From: Gemella sp. zg-570
GTDB lineage: Bacteria; Bacillota; Bacilli; Staphylococcales; Gemellaceae
Assembly (NCBI RefSeq): GCF_018866345.1
Contig: NZ_CP076443.1
Coordinates: 953,501 to 1,017,500, forward strand
DNA length: 64,000 nt
Direction of reading: 5' to 3'
A program made the translations under genes and the position numbers. The stretch's first letter is position 1. Each line of letters begins with the position of its first letter. Shown here in pieces: positions 51,577 to 60,140 of the stretch. The notes below the pieces were generated by a model. That model did not search any database. It had not been told where the DNA came from and saw nothing but the letters and a program-made list of their open reading frames with translations.

Positions 51577-52266
51577 CTATCTAAAATGGCCAAATTCCAT
51601 TTGGTTTTTATTATCCCTAAAAGTACCAGTCGCAACAAACCTACGCTTACCACTAGAAGAAACATAAGAAACCCACACATAACCATTAGCTATGCAATAA
51701 CTATCATAATTAATAACTTGACCCCTTTTATAAACAGCCACCACTTCACAATCAAGCCTAGGCTCATTTCTAACATTTAAAGACCCAGCCGTAACCGTAA
51801 AATGCCAACTCTCAGGAACCCTTGTCCACTCCCTATCATTTGCACCATCAACATCATAAGGTGGCCTAATAATAGCGGCAACCAAGCCATCATACCTATT
51901 AACAACCCTTGCAGGGCCTCCCTTTGTCAAAGCGTCTGCGTTGCCGTCTACATTTTGCTCAACACAAGTAAGCAAACCTCCATTTACAGCCGTACAAATG
52001 CCAATATGCCCCCAAGGTAAAGTAATATTCCATACCACAATATCACCTGGTTGAATAGTAACCTCACCCTTTTTAAAACGCCTAAAACCAGCTGGCAAAG
52101 CATTATTAACATAATTAATAGCATTACCGTGAACTTTACCGCCCCAATTATCATAAACATAAGCCATAATCAAATCCACACACTGAGAACCATACCAACC
52201 GTCAAAATCAGTACGCCCCCCTATCTTACTTTTTACCCAACTAATCGCTTCTGTCTGTGTTACCAT
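51577..52266 (-). CDS. CHAP-domain endolysin with C-terminal SH3-type binding domain
   Basis: 229 residues from the ATG at 52266 (AAAGGAG upstream). The N-terminal CHAP amidase/endopeptidase has the catalytic Cys in 'DGWYGSQCVDLIMAYVYDNW' and His in 'LPWGHIGICTAV'. The C-terminal SH3_5-like wall-binding domain includes 'HFTVTAGSLNVRNEPRLDCE' and ends 'FGHFR'. No signal peptide is present, as in holin-dependent phage lysins. It is the only lysis gene recognised and is flanked by peptide cassettes A and B on the other strand. It could act in element-driven lysis or release. Confidence 0.9.
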   Translation of the reverse strand: MVTQTEAISWVKSKIGGRTDFDGWYGSQCVDLIMAYVYDNWGGKVHGNAINYVNNALPAGFRRFKKGEVTIQPGDIVVWNITLPWGHIGICTAVNGGLLTCVEQNVDGNADALTKGGPARVVNRYDGLVAAIIRPPYDVDGANDREWTRVPESWHFTVTAGSLNVRNEPRLDCEVVAVYKRGQVINYDSYCIANGYVWVSYVSSSGKRRFVATGTFRDNKNQMEFGHFR

Positions 52267-52429
52267 AAAAAAAACTCCTTTCAAAATAAAAAAGCCAACC
52301 AAAAATTGACTTAAAATTAACTTATAAATTTACTTTTTAAAATAAAATTGCCTTACAAAAGTAAGCCAAAATAACGAATAGCTAACTCTCTTTTCGCTCA
52401 CTACTAAAAGACCACTCACAAAGCCTGTG

Positions 52430-52600
52430 GTAGGCAGTATAACGTACCCCTGTTATACAAAGCACGGAACGGTTAAAAACTACCGAACGGAGTAATCGAT
52501 TAGTTATTAAAACTAACTCCCTATGTTGTGCTTTTTAGGCTTATCGCAAAGGAACAGTTATTAAGCTCTGCCAAGCAGTGTAACGTGCTTCTATTACACT
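52430..52600 (+). ncRNA. Strongly folded non-coding region with a duplicated hairpin
   Basis: GCAGTATAAC...GTTATAC (52434-52458) and GCAGTGTAAC...TTACAC (52575-52599) are two copies of one hairpin; an A-T pair in the first is replaced by a G-C pair in the second. Between them AAAGCAC (52459-52465) pairs with GTGCTTT (52528-52534), enclosing CGGT/ACCG and GGAG-TTAGTT/AACTAA-CTCC stems and followed by T residues. There is no open frame in the 52267-52793 spacer. It may be a structured RNA or a replication/transfer origin. Confidence 0.5.
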
Positions 52601-52742
52601 TCTATATCACTATAGATTTACTAACATTAGTGTTTTAGAAAGAGATAGGTTAAATCACTAAGGATTGGTTTTTATCTCTAAAATCATATTAACAAAATTA
52701 AAATATTTTGTCAAATTTTTTAAAAAAATTCTCTAAAAACTC

Positions 52743-52771
52743 TTGACTTTATGCACCTTTTGCTATATAAT
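52743..52771 (+). promoter_or_regulatory. Promoter of cassette B
   Basis: TTGACT (52743-52748) and TATAAT (52766-52771) with a 17-base spacer; AAGGAGGTG follows within a short leader of about 18 bases. Confidence 0.85.
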
Positions 52772-52793
52772 ATAAATATAAGGAGGTGAGAAA

Positions 52794-52910
52794 ATGAGTA
52801 AGAAAAATAAAAAAAATTCTTCAAACCTACTAATAAAAATTAATATTATTTTAGCCACATTACAAATAATAAATCTTTTAGTAGAATTGTTTGAAAAATT
52901 TTTCAAATAA
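52794..52910 (+). CDS. Peptide B: small amphipathic toxin-like peptide
   Basis: 38 residues: a lysine-rich head ('MSKKNKKNSSN') and a long amphipathic/hydrophobic stretch ('LATLQIINLLVELFEKFFK'). AAGGAGGTG six bases before the ATG and a near-perfect promoter predict strong expression. It is followed at once by hairpin ATAAGG-GGGG/CCCC-CCTTAT (52911-52940), where a convergent antisense RNA is predicted to start. It shares the ending style of peptide C (about 19 hydrophobic residues then Lys-stop). Confidence 0.65.
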   Translation: MSKKNKKNSSNLLIKINIILATLQIINLLVELFEKFFK

Positions 52911-52944
52911 ATAAGGTTGGGGTAAAAGCCCCCTCCTTATATCT
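52812..52944 (-). ncRNA. Antisense RNA to peptide B
   Basis: On the leftward strand TTGTAT (52974-52979), 17 bases, TATGAT (52951-52956); start about 52944 at the GGGG/CCCC hairpin. Arms 52878-52893 and 52822-52833 (CTACTAA/TTAGTAG and CAAAC/GTTTG with a 4-base bulge) are followed by eight T residues near the peptide start codon. Confidence 0.6.
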
Positions 52945-52958
52945 TACTTAATCATAAC

Positions 52959-53042
52959 ATGGACAAAGAAAAAATACAAGTTACAATAATTATACTAGGT
53001 ATAATAGCAACAATAATTTCAATAATATTAAAATTTATTTAG
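52959..53042 (+). CDS. One-helix membrane peptide, cassette B
   Basis: 27 residues ('MDKEKIQVTIIILGIIATII' then 'SIILKFI'), one membrane helix after a short charged head. There is no good ribosome binding site. Its stop lies within the GGGGG that serves the HTH B gene. It is supported mainly by the repeated arrangement. Confidence 0.5.
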   Translation: MDKEKIQVTIIILGIIATIISIILKFI

Positions 53043-53052
53043 GGGGTATACT

Positions 53053-53241
53053 ATGCTTATAGAACATATAGAAAAACTGCTAAACGGAGAAATTACAGCC
53101 TACAAAATAGCTAAAGACTTAGAGATAAACCCTAATATAATTCAACGCTACATAACAGGAGACCGAAAAATAGAAAACATGACCCTAAAAACAGCCGAAA
53201 AGCTATATAAATATTACATAGACACACAAAAAGAGAGTTAA
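53053..53241 (+). CDS. Small HTH protein, cassette B
   Basis: 62 residues, paralogue of the HTH in cassette A: 'IEKLLNGEITAYKIAKDLEI', then 'IIQRYITGDRKIENMTLKTA' and 'EKLYKYYIDTQKES'. It is preceded by a GGGGG ribosome binding site and followed by a terminator. It probably regulates the cassette B promoter (inference). Confidence 0.75.
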   Translation: MLIEHIEKLLNGEITAYKIAKDLEINPNIIQRYITGDRKIENMTLKTAEKLYKYYIDTQKES

Positions 53242-53253
53242 ACACTCTCTTTT
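53228..53253 (+). terminator. Terminator of cassette B
   Basis: AAAAGAGAGT and ACTCTCTTTT arms around the HTH B stop codon, ending in T residues; near the right limit of the phage-like element. Confidence 0.8.
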
Positions 53254-53356
53254 AATTTAGCCTATAATTCTTTTAACAAAGCTTCTTTTAAAATCTGACT
53301 AACATTAATATTTTTTAAAAATCACTACAAATTTGATACTATTTCAAATACAAAAC

Positions 53357-53386
53357 AAAAGAACCCTTATAAAACAAGGGTTCTTA
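53357..53386 (-). terminator. dnaG-rpoD terminator
   Basis: AAGAACCCTT and AAGGGTTCTT arms, T-rich on the leftward strand, directly after rpoD. Confidence 0.85.
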
Positions 53387-53389
53387 ACT

Positions 53390-54484
53390 TTACTCCATAA
53401 ATCCTCTTAATTTGTTTAATTTAGATGGGTGTTTTAATTTTCTTATTGCTTTTGCTTCTATTTGTCTTATACGCTCTCTTGTTACTCCAAAGGCACTTCC
53501 TACTTCTTCTAAAGTGTGCGTTTTTCCGTCTTTCAAACCAAAACGAAGTTTCAAAACATTTTCTTCCCTATCTGTAAGAGTTTCTAAAATTTCTTCAAGC
53601 TGTTCTTTTAACAATTCATTAGCAGCATGCTCTACCGGTGATTGAGCATCTTTGTCTTCAATAAAATCTCCTAAATGTGAATCATCTTCTTCACCTATTG
53701 GCGTTTCTAAAGATACTGGTTCTTGAGCTATTTTTAAAATTTCCCTAACTTTTTCAGTAGTAATTCCCATTTTTTCTGCTATTTCTTCTGGTTTTGGTTC
53801 TCTTCCTAAATCTTGAAGTAGTTGTCTTTGAACTCTTATTAACCTATTTATTGTTTCTACCATATGAACTGGTATTCTTATAGTTCTTGCTTGGTCTGCA
53901 ATAGCTCTAGTTATAGCTTGTCTAATCCACCAAGTAGCATAGGTACTAAACTTAAATCCTTTAGAGTAATCAAATTTTTCTACCGCTTTAATCAATCCCA
54001 TATTGCCTTCTTGAATAAGGTCTAAAAATAGCATTCCTCTGCCCACATATCTTTTTGCAATACTTACAACAAGTCTTAAGTTAGCTTCTGCCAATTCTTG
54101 TTTTGCTAATTCTTTTTCTGCATCATTACCATTTTCTATAGTTTTAGCTAATTCTAACTCTCTTTCTTTTGATAATAAGGGAACTTTACCTATTTCTTTA
54201 AGATACATTCTTACAGGGTCATTTATTTTTATACCAGCTGGCACTGATAAATCTTCTAAATTAATTTCGTCTTCTTCTATTTCTTCTGCATGATTTGCAT
54301 TTATTAAAATTATATCTTCTCTACTCAACTGTTCATAGAAAAAATCTATTTCATCAGGAGTTATTTCTAGTCCTGAAATTGCTTCAAGAATTTCTTCTTG
54401 CGTTAATTCTCCATTTTTTTTACCTTTTTCGATAAATTCATTTTTTATTGTTTCAAAATCTTTATTACTTGAATCTTTCAACAT
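53390..54484 (-). CDS. rpoD: Primary sigma factor RpoD (SigA)
   Basis: 364 residues from the ATG at 54484 (GTGAGG upstream). Region 1.2-2.4 includes '[20 protein letters not shown]', '[19 protein letters not shown]' and '[20 protein letters not shown]'; region 4.2 has '[20 protein letters not shown]'. It directs RNA polymerase to housekeeping promoters of the TTGACA/TATAAT type seen throughout the window. It follows dnaG with only a few bases between, the conserved macromolecular-synthesis order. Confidence 0.98.
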   Translation of the reverse strand: MLKDSSNKDFETIKNEFIEKGKKNGELTQEEILEAISGLEITPDEIDFFYEQLSREDIILINANHAEEIEEDEINLEDLSVPAGIKINDPVRMYLKEIGKVPLLSKERELELAKTIENGNDAEKELAKQELAEANLRLVVSIAKRYVGRGMLFLDLIQEGNMGLIKAVEKFDYSKGFKFSTYATWWIRQAITRAIADQARTIRIPVHMVETINRLIRVQRQLLQDLGREPKPEEIAEKMGITTEKVREILKIAQEPVSLETPIGEEDDSHLGDFIEDKDAQSPVEHAANELLKEQLEEILETLTDREENVLKLRFGLKDGKTHTLEEVGSAFGVTRERIRQIEAKAIRKLKHPSKLNKLRGFME

Positions 54485-54495
54485 AATTAGCCTCA

Positions 54496-56292
54496 CTATT
54501 TCTTATATTTTTTCAACTTAGAAAGCATTTTTATTTGTGCTTCATAATCTGCTTCTATTATCGCACTCTGCAAGTTGGTTTTTATGCTATCAACTTTATC
54601 TTTAAATAGATAACTTTTTTTTATATATTTTATGTATTCTTTTATAGTAGATAAATCTTCATTTTGTGAAATTAAAAAGTCGGTATTATCTATGTATTTT
54701 ATTAAATTAACTAGTTCAACATTATTTATATTATTAATGAATTTATGTACATAAAAATACTTATAATTATTATAATAAATAACTAAAACATTAAATAGCT
54801 CATTAAAAATTGAATTTTTAAATGTAAATCCTTCAAATTCATCATATACAGATAAAAAGTAATCTCTATTAATAAAAAAATACTTAAATAATTTACAGAT
54901 TTTCTTATCAAATGCTGGTATTCCATAAAAAGTTTTAAAATCAAAATTATTACTTGATAGCAGCTTTTGTTTTGTATTAATTTGTCTTTTATTATTACTA
55001 TTGGATAATTCTCTAAGTAATATATTCTTATCAATAGAGAAATCATTAGATAATTTTGTAATTAGTAAATCTCTTAAAACTTCATCTTCTATAAAACTTA
55101 TATTTTCTACCAATTCATTTTTATATTTAATCTTATCTTCTAAATTTTTTATTGTGCTATTATAGTATTCTATCTTATATTCTATAAAATGTGTGATATT
55201 GTCTTTAGAATAATCATAAAATGAAAATAAAGAATTTGAAGATTTTTTCTTGTGTATAAATTCATCAATATCCTTGGCTCCTGAAAAAGATAGCTTAAAT
55301 ACATTATCTGTTTTTTTGATTAAGGAATTTCCTATTTTAAAAGCCGCCTCTATTCCTGCACCATCATTATCTAAGGCTAGAGTAAATTTGTCTGTTAATT
55401 TAAAAATATCATTTAAAATATTTTCGTCTATATTAGTTCCCATTAATGCAACTACATTCTTTACATTTTCTTGATATGAGCTTATAACATCCATATAGCC
55501 TTCTGAAATTATGACACTATTTTCTTTTTTTATGTGGTGTCTTGCTTCTGAAAAATTAAATAGTACTTTTCTTTTTTCAAATATTTGCGTTTCATGTGTA
55601 TTATAGTATTTTGATATTTCTTTTTCTTTTGACATTGTTCTTCCTGAAAAGGCAACTACTTTATCGTTATTGTCTTTTATAGGAAAAATAATTCTGTCTT
55701 TAAAAACGTCATAATATTCTCCGTTGGATTTACCTAAAATACCAGAATTTACAACATAATCTAAATTTAAATTATGTGAATTAAAAAAAGAAACAGCTAT
55801 ATTTCTACCTGGAGGAGCATAGCCGATATTAAATTTTTTTATTGTATCTATGGTTATACCTCTTTCAAAAAGATAGTCTAATGCTTTTTCTGCTTCTTTT
55901 GTATTTAATAAAATGTAGTTGTAATAATCTGCAATTAAAACATGTGAATAATACATTACATCTTTTTCATCAGATAAATTAAAATTATCATTACTATCTT
56001 TTTCTATGTTAAGTCCTAACCTGGAACCTAATTTGTATATTGCTTGATTAAAGTTTAAACCCTCTATTTCTGATAAAAATTGAAATATATTTCCTCCCTT
56101 ACCACACCCAAAACAGTGTGATATTTTTTTTTCTGGTGAAACTGTAAAAGATGGAGTTTTTTCATTGTGAAAAGGACATAGACCTATATAATTTCTGCCT
56201 CTTTTTTCCAACTTTACATATTCACTCACTAAGTCAACTATATCAATATTATCAAAAATATAATCTATATCTTTTTGTGAAATTTTACTCAA
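54496..56292 (-). CDS. dnaG: DNA primase DnaG
   Basis: 598 residues from TTG at 56292, chosen because GGGAGG precedes it by seven bases. The zinc domain is '[20 protein letters not shown]' plus '[10 protein letters not shown]'; the TOPRIM core has '[15 protein letters not shown]' and '[15 protein letters not shown]'. The C-terminal helicase-binding region is diverged. It makes RNA primers at the fork with DnaB. A TAG stop overlaps the rpoD leader. Confidence 0.97.
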   Translation of the reverse strand: MSKISQKDIDYIFDNIDIVDLVSEYVKLEKRGRNYIGLCPFHNEKTPSFTVSPEKKISHCFGCGKGGNIFQFLSEIEGLNFNQAIYKLGSRLGLNIEKDSNDNFNLSDEKDVMYYSHVLIADYYNYILLNTKEAEKALDYLFERGITIDTIKKFNIGYAPPGRNIAVSFFNSHNLNLDYVVNSGILGKSNGEYYDVFKDRIIFPIKDNNDKVVAFSGRTMSKEKEISKYYNTHETQIFEKRKVLFNFSEARHHIKKENSVIISEGYMDVISSYQENVKNVVALMGTNIDENILNDIFKLTDKFTLALDNDGAGIEAAFKIGNSLIKKTDNVFKLSFSGAKDIDEFIHKKKSSNSLFSFYDYSKDNITHFIEYKIEYYNSTIKNLEDKIKYKNELVENISFIEDEVLRDLLITKLSNDFSIDKNILLRELSNSNNKRQINTKQKLLSSNNFDFKTFYGIPAFDKKICKLFKYFFINRDYFLSVYDEFEGFTFKNSIFNELFNVLVIYYNNYKYFYVHKFINNINNVELVNLIKYIDNTDFLISQNEDLSTIKEYIKYIKKSYLFKDKVDSIKTNLQSAIIEADYEAQIKMLSKLKKYKK

Positions 56293-56390
56293 AGTTTTTC
56301 CTCCCAACTCCAATGTTTAAAATTGGGTAAAAGATTGTAGTGTTATTATATCATATTTAATAGTTTAAATAAATTAAAAATATTTTTGTA

Positions 56391-56419
56391 TTGAAAAAAT
56401 TTTTTAAAAATGATAGAAT
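56391..56419 (+). promoter_or_regulatory. glyS promoter
   Basis: TTGAAA (56391-56396) and TAGAAT (56414-56419), 17-base spacer, just upstream of the T-box leader. Confidence 0.75.
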
Positions 56420-56423
56420 ATTA

Positions 56424-56580
56424 AAAAGCGAGTTAATGATGGTGAAAGATTAACAAATTTATTTGGCTTGAAATTTAAAATTTAATAATAAAGGTGAGTT
56501 TTTACTAATAAGGGTGGACCCGCGGATAAATTTCGTCCCTGAATGTAGGTGTTTTATTATACCTATGTTCAGGTATTTTT
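56424..56580 (+). promoter_or_regulatory. Glycine T-box riboswitch
   Basis: The leader begins with the stem I AGCGAG and GATGGTGAAAGATTA elements. It has a plausible specifier GGC (Gly) near 56465, the T-box AGGGTGGACCCGCG (56511-56524), and a terminator CCTGAATGTAGGT/ACCTATGTTCAGG (56538-56573) followed by TATTTTT. Uncharged tRNA-Gly would pair with the T-box and allow read-through into glyS. Confidence 0.93.
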
Positions 56581-56611
56581 AATTTTAATAATAATTTAGG
56601 AGGAATTATAA

Positions 56612-57985
56612 ATGGAAAAAATATTATCTTTGGCAAAAAATAGAGGTTTTGTATTTCAAGGTTCAGAAATATATGGAGGTTTAGCTAATACTTGGGATTA
56701 TGGTCCGCTTGGAATAGAATTAAAAAATAATATAAAAAAATCTTGGTGGAAAAAATTTATACAAGAAATACCTTACAACGTCGGACTAGATTCTGCAATA
56801 TTGATGAATCCAAAAACTTGGGTAGCGTCTGGTCATGTTGGAAACTTTAGTGATCCTATGATGGATTGTAAGGAATGTAAATCGAGATTACGTGCAGATA
56901 AATTAATAGAAGAATTTTATTTTAAAAATAAAAAAGAAGATATAATTGTTGACGGCCTGCCTTTTGAAGAATTAGAAAATGTAATAAAGAAAGAAAATAT
57001 TCCTTGTCCAGAATGCAACAAACATAATTTTACTAACATTAGACAATTTAATCTTATGTTCAAAACTAGTCAAGGTGTTGTAGAAAATTCTACAAGTGAA
57101 ATATTTTTACGACCAGAAACTGCTCAAGGTATTTTTGTAAACTTTAAAAATGTTCAAAGGGCTATGCGTAAAAAATTACCGTTGGGTATTGGACAAATAG
57201 GAAAATCATTTAGAAATGAAATTACTCCTGGTAATTTTATATTCAGAACAAGAGAATTTGAACAAATGGAATTAGAATTTTTCTGTGAACCTGGAACGGA
57301 ATTAAAATGGCACTCATACTGGGAAAATTATTGTAAAGATTGGCTATTAAACTTAGGGATTGATGAAAATTTAATAAGACTTAGAGCCCATGATAAAGAA
57401 GAATTATCTCATTATTCTAATGCTACTACTGATATAGAATTTAAGTTTCCTTTTGGTTGGGGAGAATTATGGGGTATTGCCTCAAGAACAGACTATGATT
57501 TAAAACAACATAGTGAACACTCTAAAGCTGATTTGTCTTATCAAGACCTAATAACAAATGAAAAATATCTTCCTTACTGTATAGAACCATCTGTGGGTGT
57601 TGATAGAGTTTTATTAGCTTTCTTGTGTGATGCCTATAAAGAAGAAGTTGTAGGAGAAAATGACAAACGTATAGTTTTAAAATTACATCCTACCCTAGCG
57701 CCATACAAAGCAGCTATTCTACCTCTTTCTAAAAAATTATCAGAAGAAGCTGTAAAATTATTTTCTGATTTATCTAAAGAATTTATGGTAGATTTTGATG
57801 AAACAGGTTCTATTGGAAAAAGATATAGAAGACAAGATGAAATAGGTACTCCTTTATGTATTACCTATGATTTTGAATCTGAAAATGATAATATGGTAAC
57901 AGTAAGAGATAGAGATACTATGGAACAAACAAGAATAGCTATATCAGAATTAAGTAATTATATAAATAATAAAATAAAATTTTAA
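56612..57985 (+). CDS. glyS: Glycyl-tRNA synthetase, single-chain (alpha2) type
   Basis: 457 residues. Class II motifs are seen: '[16 protein letters not shown]', '[20 protein letters not shown]' (motif 2) and '[11 protein letters not shown]' (motif 3). A zinc-type cysteine set 'CKECKSRL...CPECNKH' lies in the insertion. This is the eukaryote/Thermus-like enzyme, distinct from the alpha2beta2 glyQS form. It charges tRNA-Gly and is controlled by the T-box. AGGAGGA precedes the ATG. Confidence 0.97.
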   Translation: MEKILSLAKNRGFVFQGSEIYGGLANTWDYGPLGIELKNNIKKSWWKKFIQEIPYNVGLDSAILMNPKTWVASGHVGNFSDPMMDCKECKSRLRADKLIEEFYFKNKKEDIIVDGLPFEELENVIKKENIPCPECNKHNFTNIRQFNLMFKTSQGVVENSTSEIFLRPETAQGIFVNFKNVQRAMRKKLPLGIGQIGKSFRNEITPGNFIFRTREFEQMELEFFCEPGTELKWHSYWENYCKDWLLNLGIDENLIRLRAHDKEELSHYSNATTDIEFKFPFGWGELWGIASRTDYDLKQHSEHSKADLSYQDLITNEKYLPYCIEPSVGVDRVLLAFLCDAYKEEVVGENDKRIVLKLHPTLAPYKAAILPLSKKLSEEAVKLFSDLSKEFMVDFDETGSIGKRYRRQDEIGTPLCITYDFESENDNMVTVRDRDTMEQTRIAISELSNYINNKIKF

Positions 57986-58065
57986 TAAATGAAAATATAA
58001 TTTTTTATTCAGTTTAAAAGAAAATTCTGTCAACAAAAAAAATTGACACTTATTATTAAAATCTA

Positions 58066-58094
58066 TTGACATTATATTTTTTTAATGTTACAAT
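58066..58094 (+). promoter_or_regulatory. rpsP promoter
   Basis: TTGACA (58066-58071) and TACAAT (58089-58094), 17-base spacer; a leader of about 95 bases follows. Confidence 0.8.
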
Positions 58095-58193
58095 TACTAC
58101 TAGCTTAAAACTTAGCTTATTGATTCAACTTTTCATTAAATTCTCATAAACACACACATATAAAGTTGAAACATATATTAAAGGAGTATTAAA

Positions 58194-58466
58194 ATGGCAG
58201 TAAAAATCCGTTTGAAAAGATTAGGTGCTAAAAAATCACCTTTCTACCGTATAGTTGTTGCTGATTCTAAATCACCACGTGACGGTCGTTCAATTGAAAC
58301 TATTGGTACTTACAATGCAGTAAAAAATCCAGCAGAAGTTAAAATTGATGAAGAACTTGCATTGAAATGGTTATCTAATGGAGCACAACCTTCTGATACA
58401 GTTAGAAGTTTATTATCTAAAGAAGGAATATTAAAAAAATTCCACGAATCTAAATTAAATAAATAA
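58194..58466 (+). CDS. rpsP: 30S ribosomal protein S16
   Basis: 90 residues, full length: '[20 protein letters not shown]' and '[20 protein letters not shown]' are family signatures. S16 is an early-assembly protein of the 30S body. AAAGGAG precedes the ATG. It has its own promoter and terminator here; the usual downstream rimM-trmD partners are not present. Confidence 0.98.
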   Translation: MAVKIRLKRLGAKKSPFYRIVVADSKSPRDGRSIETIGTYNAVKNPAEVKIDEELALKWLSNGAQPSDTVRSLLSKEGILKKFHESKLNK

Positions 58467-58467
58467 T

Positions 58468-58496
58468 AAAAAAGCAACTAAATTAGTTGCTTTTTT
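58468..58496 (+). terminator. rpsP terminator
   Basis: AAAAAAGCAACTAA and TTAGTTGCTTTTTT arms, almost no loop, T run on both strands. Confidence 0.92.
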
Positions 58497-58595
58497 ATTA
58501 TGCTTTTTTCTAAAGATGGGATAAAAAATTTTATTTTTGATTTTTCTTATTTACAAATTAAATTTTTATTTATATCCTAGCCTTTCTTAATCATT

Positions 58596-58625
58596 AAAAA
58601 AGACAAGCTTGTGGTTGTCTTTTTT
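58596..58625. terminator. Terminator of the leftward thyA-mltG block
   Basis: AAAAAAGACAA and TTGTCTTTTTT arms around an 8-base loop, about 55 bases beyond the mltG stop; T runs on both strands. Confidence 0.8.
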
Positions 58626-58679
58626 CTTCTCAAACAATAATTAATAATTTTTTAAAAATTTTAATTTATAGTACTCCTT

Positions 58680-59819
58680 TTAATTTCCTGTACTTATATA
58701 GCCCTCTACATGTTTTTTAGCTAATTCTTCATGTTCAGCGTATGTTTTTGCAAAATACGCTTTGCCTTGCTTATCAGTTAGGAAATAGATATAGTCATGT
58801 TTTACAGGATTATTTATAGCCTCGTATGATTTTTTACTTGGAGATGATATAGGTCCAGGAGGTAACCCTAAATTAACATAGGTATTATACTTACTAGTAT
58901 TTTTTAAATCAGCAAATGACAACTCCCCTGTTATTTTATCTAAACTATAAAAAACAGATGGGTCTGTCTGAAGTGGCATACTAATTGCTAACCTATTAAG
59001 AAATACACCAGCTATTGATGAATTATCTGAAGCTGACGTAGATTCTTTTTCTAGTATACTAGCCATAGTAATATATTCATGAATAGTAATATTTTTATTA
59101 ACGCCTCTAATATTCCATACCTTACTATTTTGATTGTAAAGGGGAACTACCCTATCTTGTGTTGCCTTAACCATACTTTTTATTAAAATTTCAGCATTAT
59201 TTTTATTTGTACTATCTATATCATAACTAGCTGGATACAAGTAGCCCTCTAATTTATACTTAAGATCTTTATTATCTAATTCTGAAGTTATTAATTCAGG
59301 AAATTCTTGTTTTAATTTATTAATAAAATTACTATCATTTACCTTATTAATAAATTCATCTTTAGAAATATCTGTAACTTTTTCTACCTTAGCTGCTATC
59401 TTTAAAATATTATCTCCCTCTACTATAGTTAAATTAGCAGAAGATTTTGCATTTTCTTTAGAAGTTAAAACTTCTAGTATCTCAGATAAATTCATATTTT
59501 TACTAACTTCAAAATTTCCTACATAAAATTCTCCATTTGAGTTAATTCTTGAATAAAATTTAAACATTGCTGTACTTCTTATTAGATTATTTTTATAAAG
59601 AACATCAGCAATAGCTGTACTGCCATAATTTTCTTTTACTTCTATTTTCACTTTTTCACTTATATCTTTATCAACTGGTGTCGTTAAAAAATATATATAA
59701 GAAAGTGCAAGCATTATTAAAAACATTAAACTAATAAAAGTTAGGGTGATAATATTCAATGATTTTTTTTTATTTTTTTTTCTTAACTCTTCTCTTCTTC
59801 TAATTTTTTCTTCTTTCAT
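58680..59819 (-). CDS. mltG: Endolytic peptidoglycan transglycosylase MltG (YceG-like)
   Basis: 379 residues. A basic cytoplasmic head ('EKIRRREELRKKNKKKS') leads to one membrane helix (about 21-46), a LysM-like region ('LTIVEGDNILKIAAKVEKVT') and the YceG domain with the catalytic Glu in 'YITMASILEKESTSASDNSS', followed by 'LQTDPSVFYSL' and 'NLGLPPGPISSPS'. It cuts nascent glycan strands and sets their length. Last gene of the leftward block. Confidence 0.95.
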   Translation of the reverse strand: MKEEKIRRREELRKKNKKKSLNIITLTFISLMFLIMLALSYIYFLTTPVDKDISEKVKIEVKENYGSTAIADVLYKNNLIRSTAMFKFYSRINSNGEFYVGNFEVSKNMNLSEILEVLTSKENAKSSANLTIVEGDNILKIAAKVEKVTDISKDEFINKVNDSNFINKLKQEFPELITSELDNKDLKYKLEGYLYPASYDIDSTNKNNAEILIKSMVKATQDRVVPLYNQNSKVWNIRGVNKNITIHEYITMASILEKESTSASDNSSIAGVFLNRLAISMPLQTDPSVFYSLDKITGELSFADLKNTSKYNTYVNLGLPPGPISSPSKKSYEAINNPVKHDYIYFLTDKQGKAYFAKTYAEHEELAKKHVEGYISTGN

Positions 59820-59822
59820 ACA

Positions 59823-60128
59823 TTATTCACTTTCTTCATCAAAATATAATATATCTAAAACTTCTGAAATCATATCATACTCTTCATCTGTTTCAACTGG
59901 TTCAAATCTAATGCCGTCTGCTTCTTCTATGCAGACCATTGGGAAAATTTGTAGTTCTTCATCGTCTATTTTTTCTTCTTCTGCAAATATATAATATAAA
60001 TTATTATTAGTAGGATTAGTAAATTCTAATATTTTTCTATATTGCTTTTCTGTTCCTTCTTCATCTCTTAATGTATATACTTCTTCGTCCATTCCTACAT
60101 TTAATTTATCTAAATCTTTTTCATTCAT
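59823..60128 (-). CDS. DUF1292 family protein (YrzB-like)
   Basis: 101 residues, very acidic: 'DEEGTEKQYRKILEFTNPTN' and 'YYIFAEEEKIDDEELQIFPM' fit the DUF1292 pattern. It is conserved in Firmicutes in the order ireB-ruvX-DUF1292. Function is unknown. It lies 12 bases after ruvX and 3 bases before mltG, so the genes are cotranscribed. Confidence 0.9.
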   Translation of the reverse strand: MNEKDLDKLNVGMDEEVYTLRDEEGTEKQYRKILEFTNPTNNNLYYIFAEEEKIDDEELQIFPMVCIEEADGIRFEPVETDEEYDMISEVLDILYFDEESE

Positions 60129-60140
60129 TGTCTTTTTCTC

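Larger units (their letters stand above)
47640..53255. mobile_element. Small defective phage-like element between gldA and rpoD
   Basis: About 5.6 kb of genes unlike the housekeeping neighbours: ERF recombinase, several small overlapping phage-type frames, XRE regulators, a CHAP endolysin and four short-peptide cassettes with antisense RNAs. There is no integrase, terminase, portal, capsid or tail gene. Base composition near 52.4-52.6 kb is richer in G+C than the surroundings. Exact ends and att repeats were not identified. It may be a decayed prophage, a satellite, or an integrated plasmid segment. Confidence 0.7.

Noticed and set aside
51586-52314. Three rightward open frames opposite the endolysin gene
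   Set aside because: They are shadows of a strongly conserved CHAP-SH3 gene on the other strand, with no ribosome binding sites of their own and low-complexity Thr/Ile/Asn composition.
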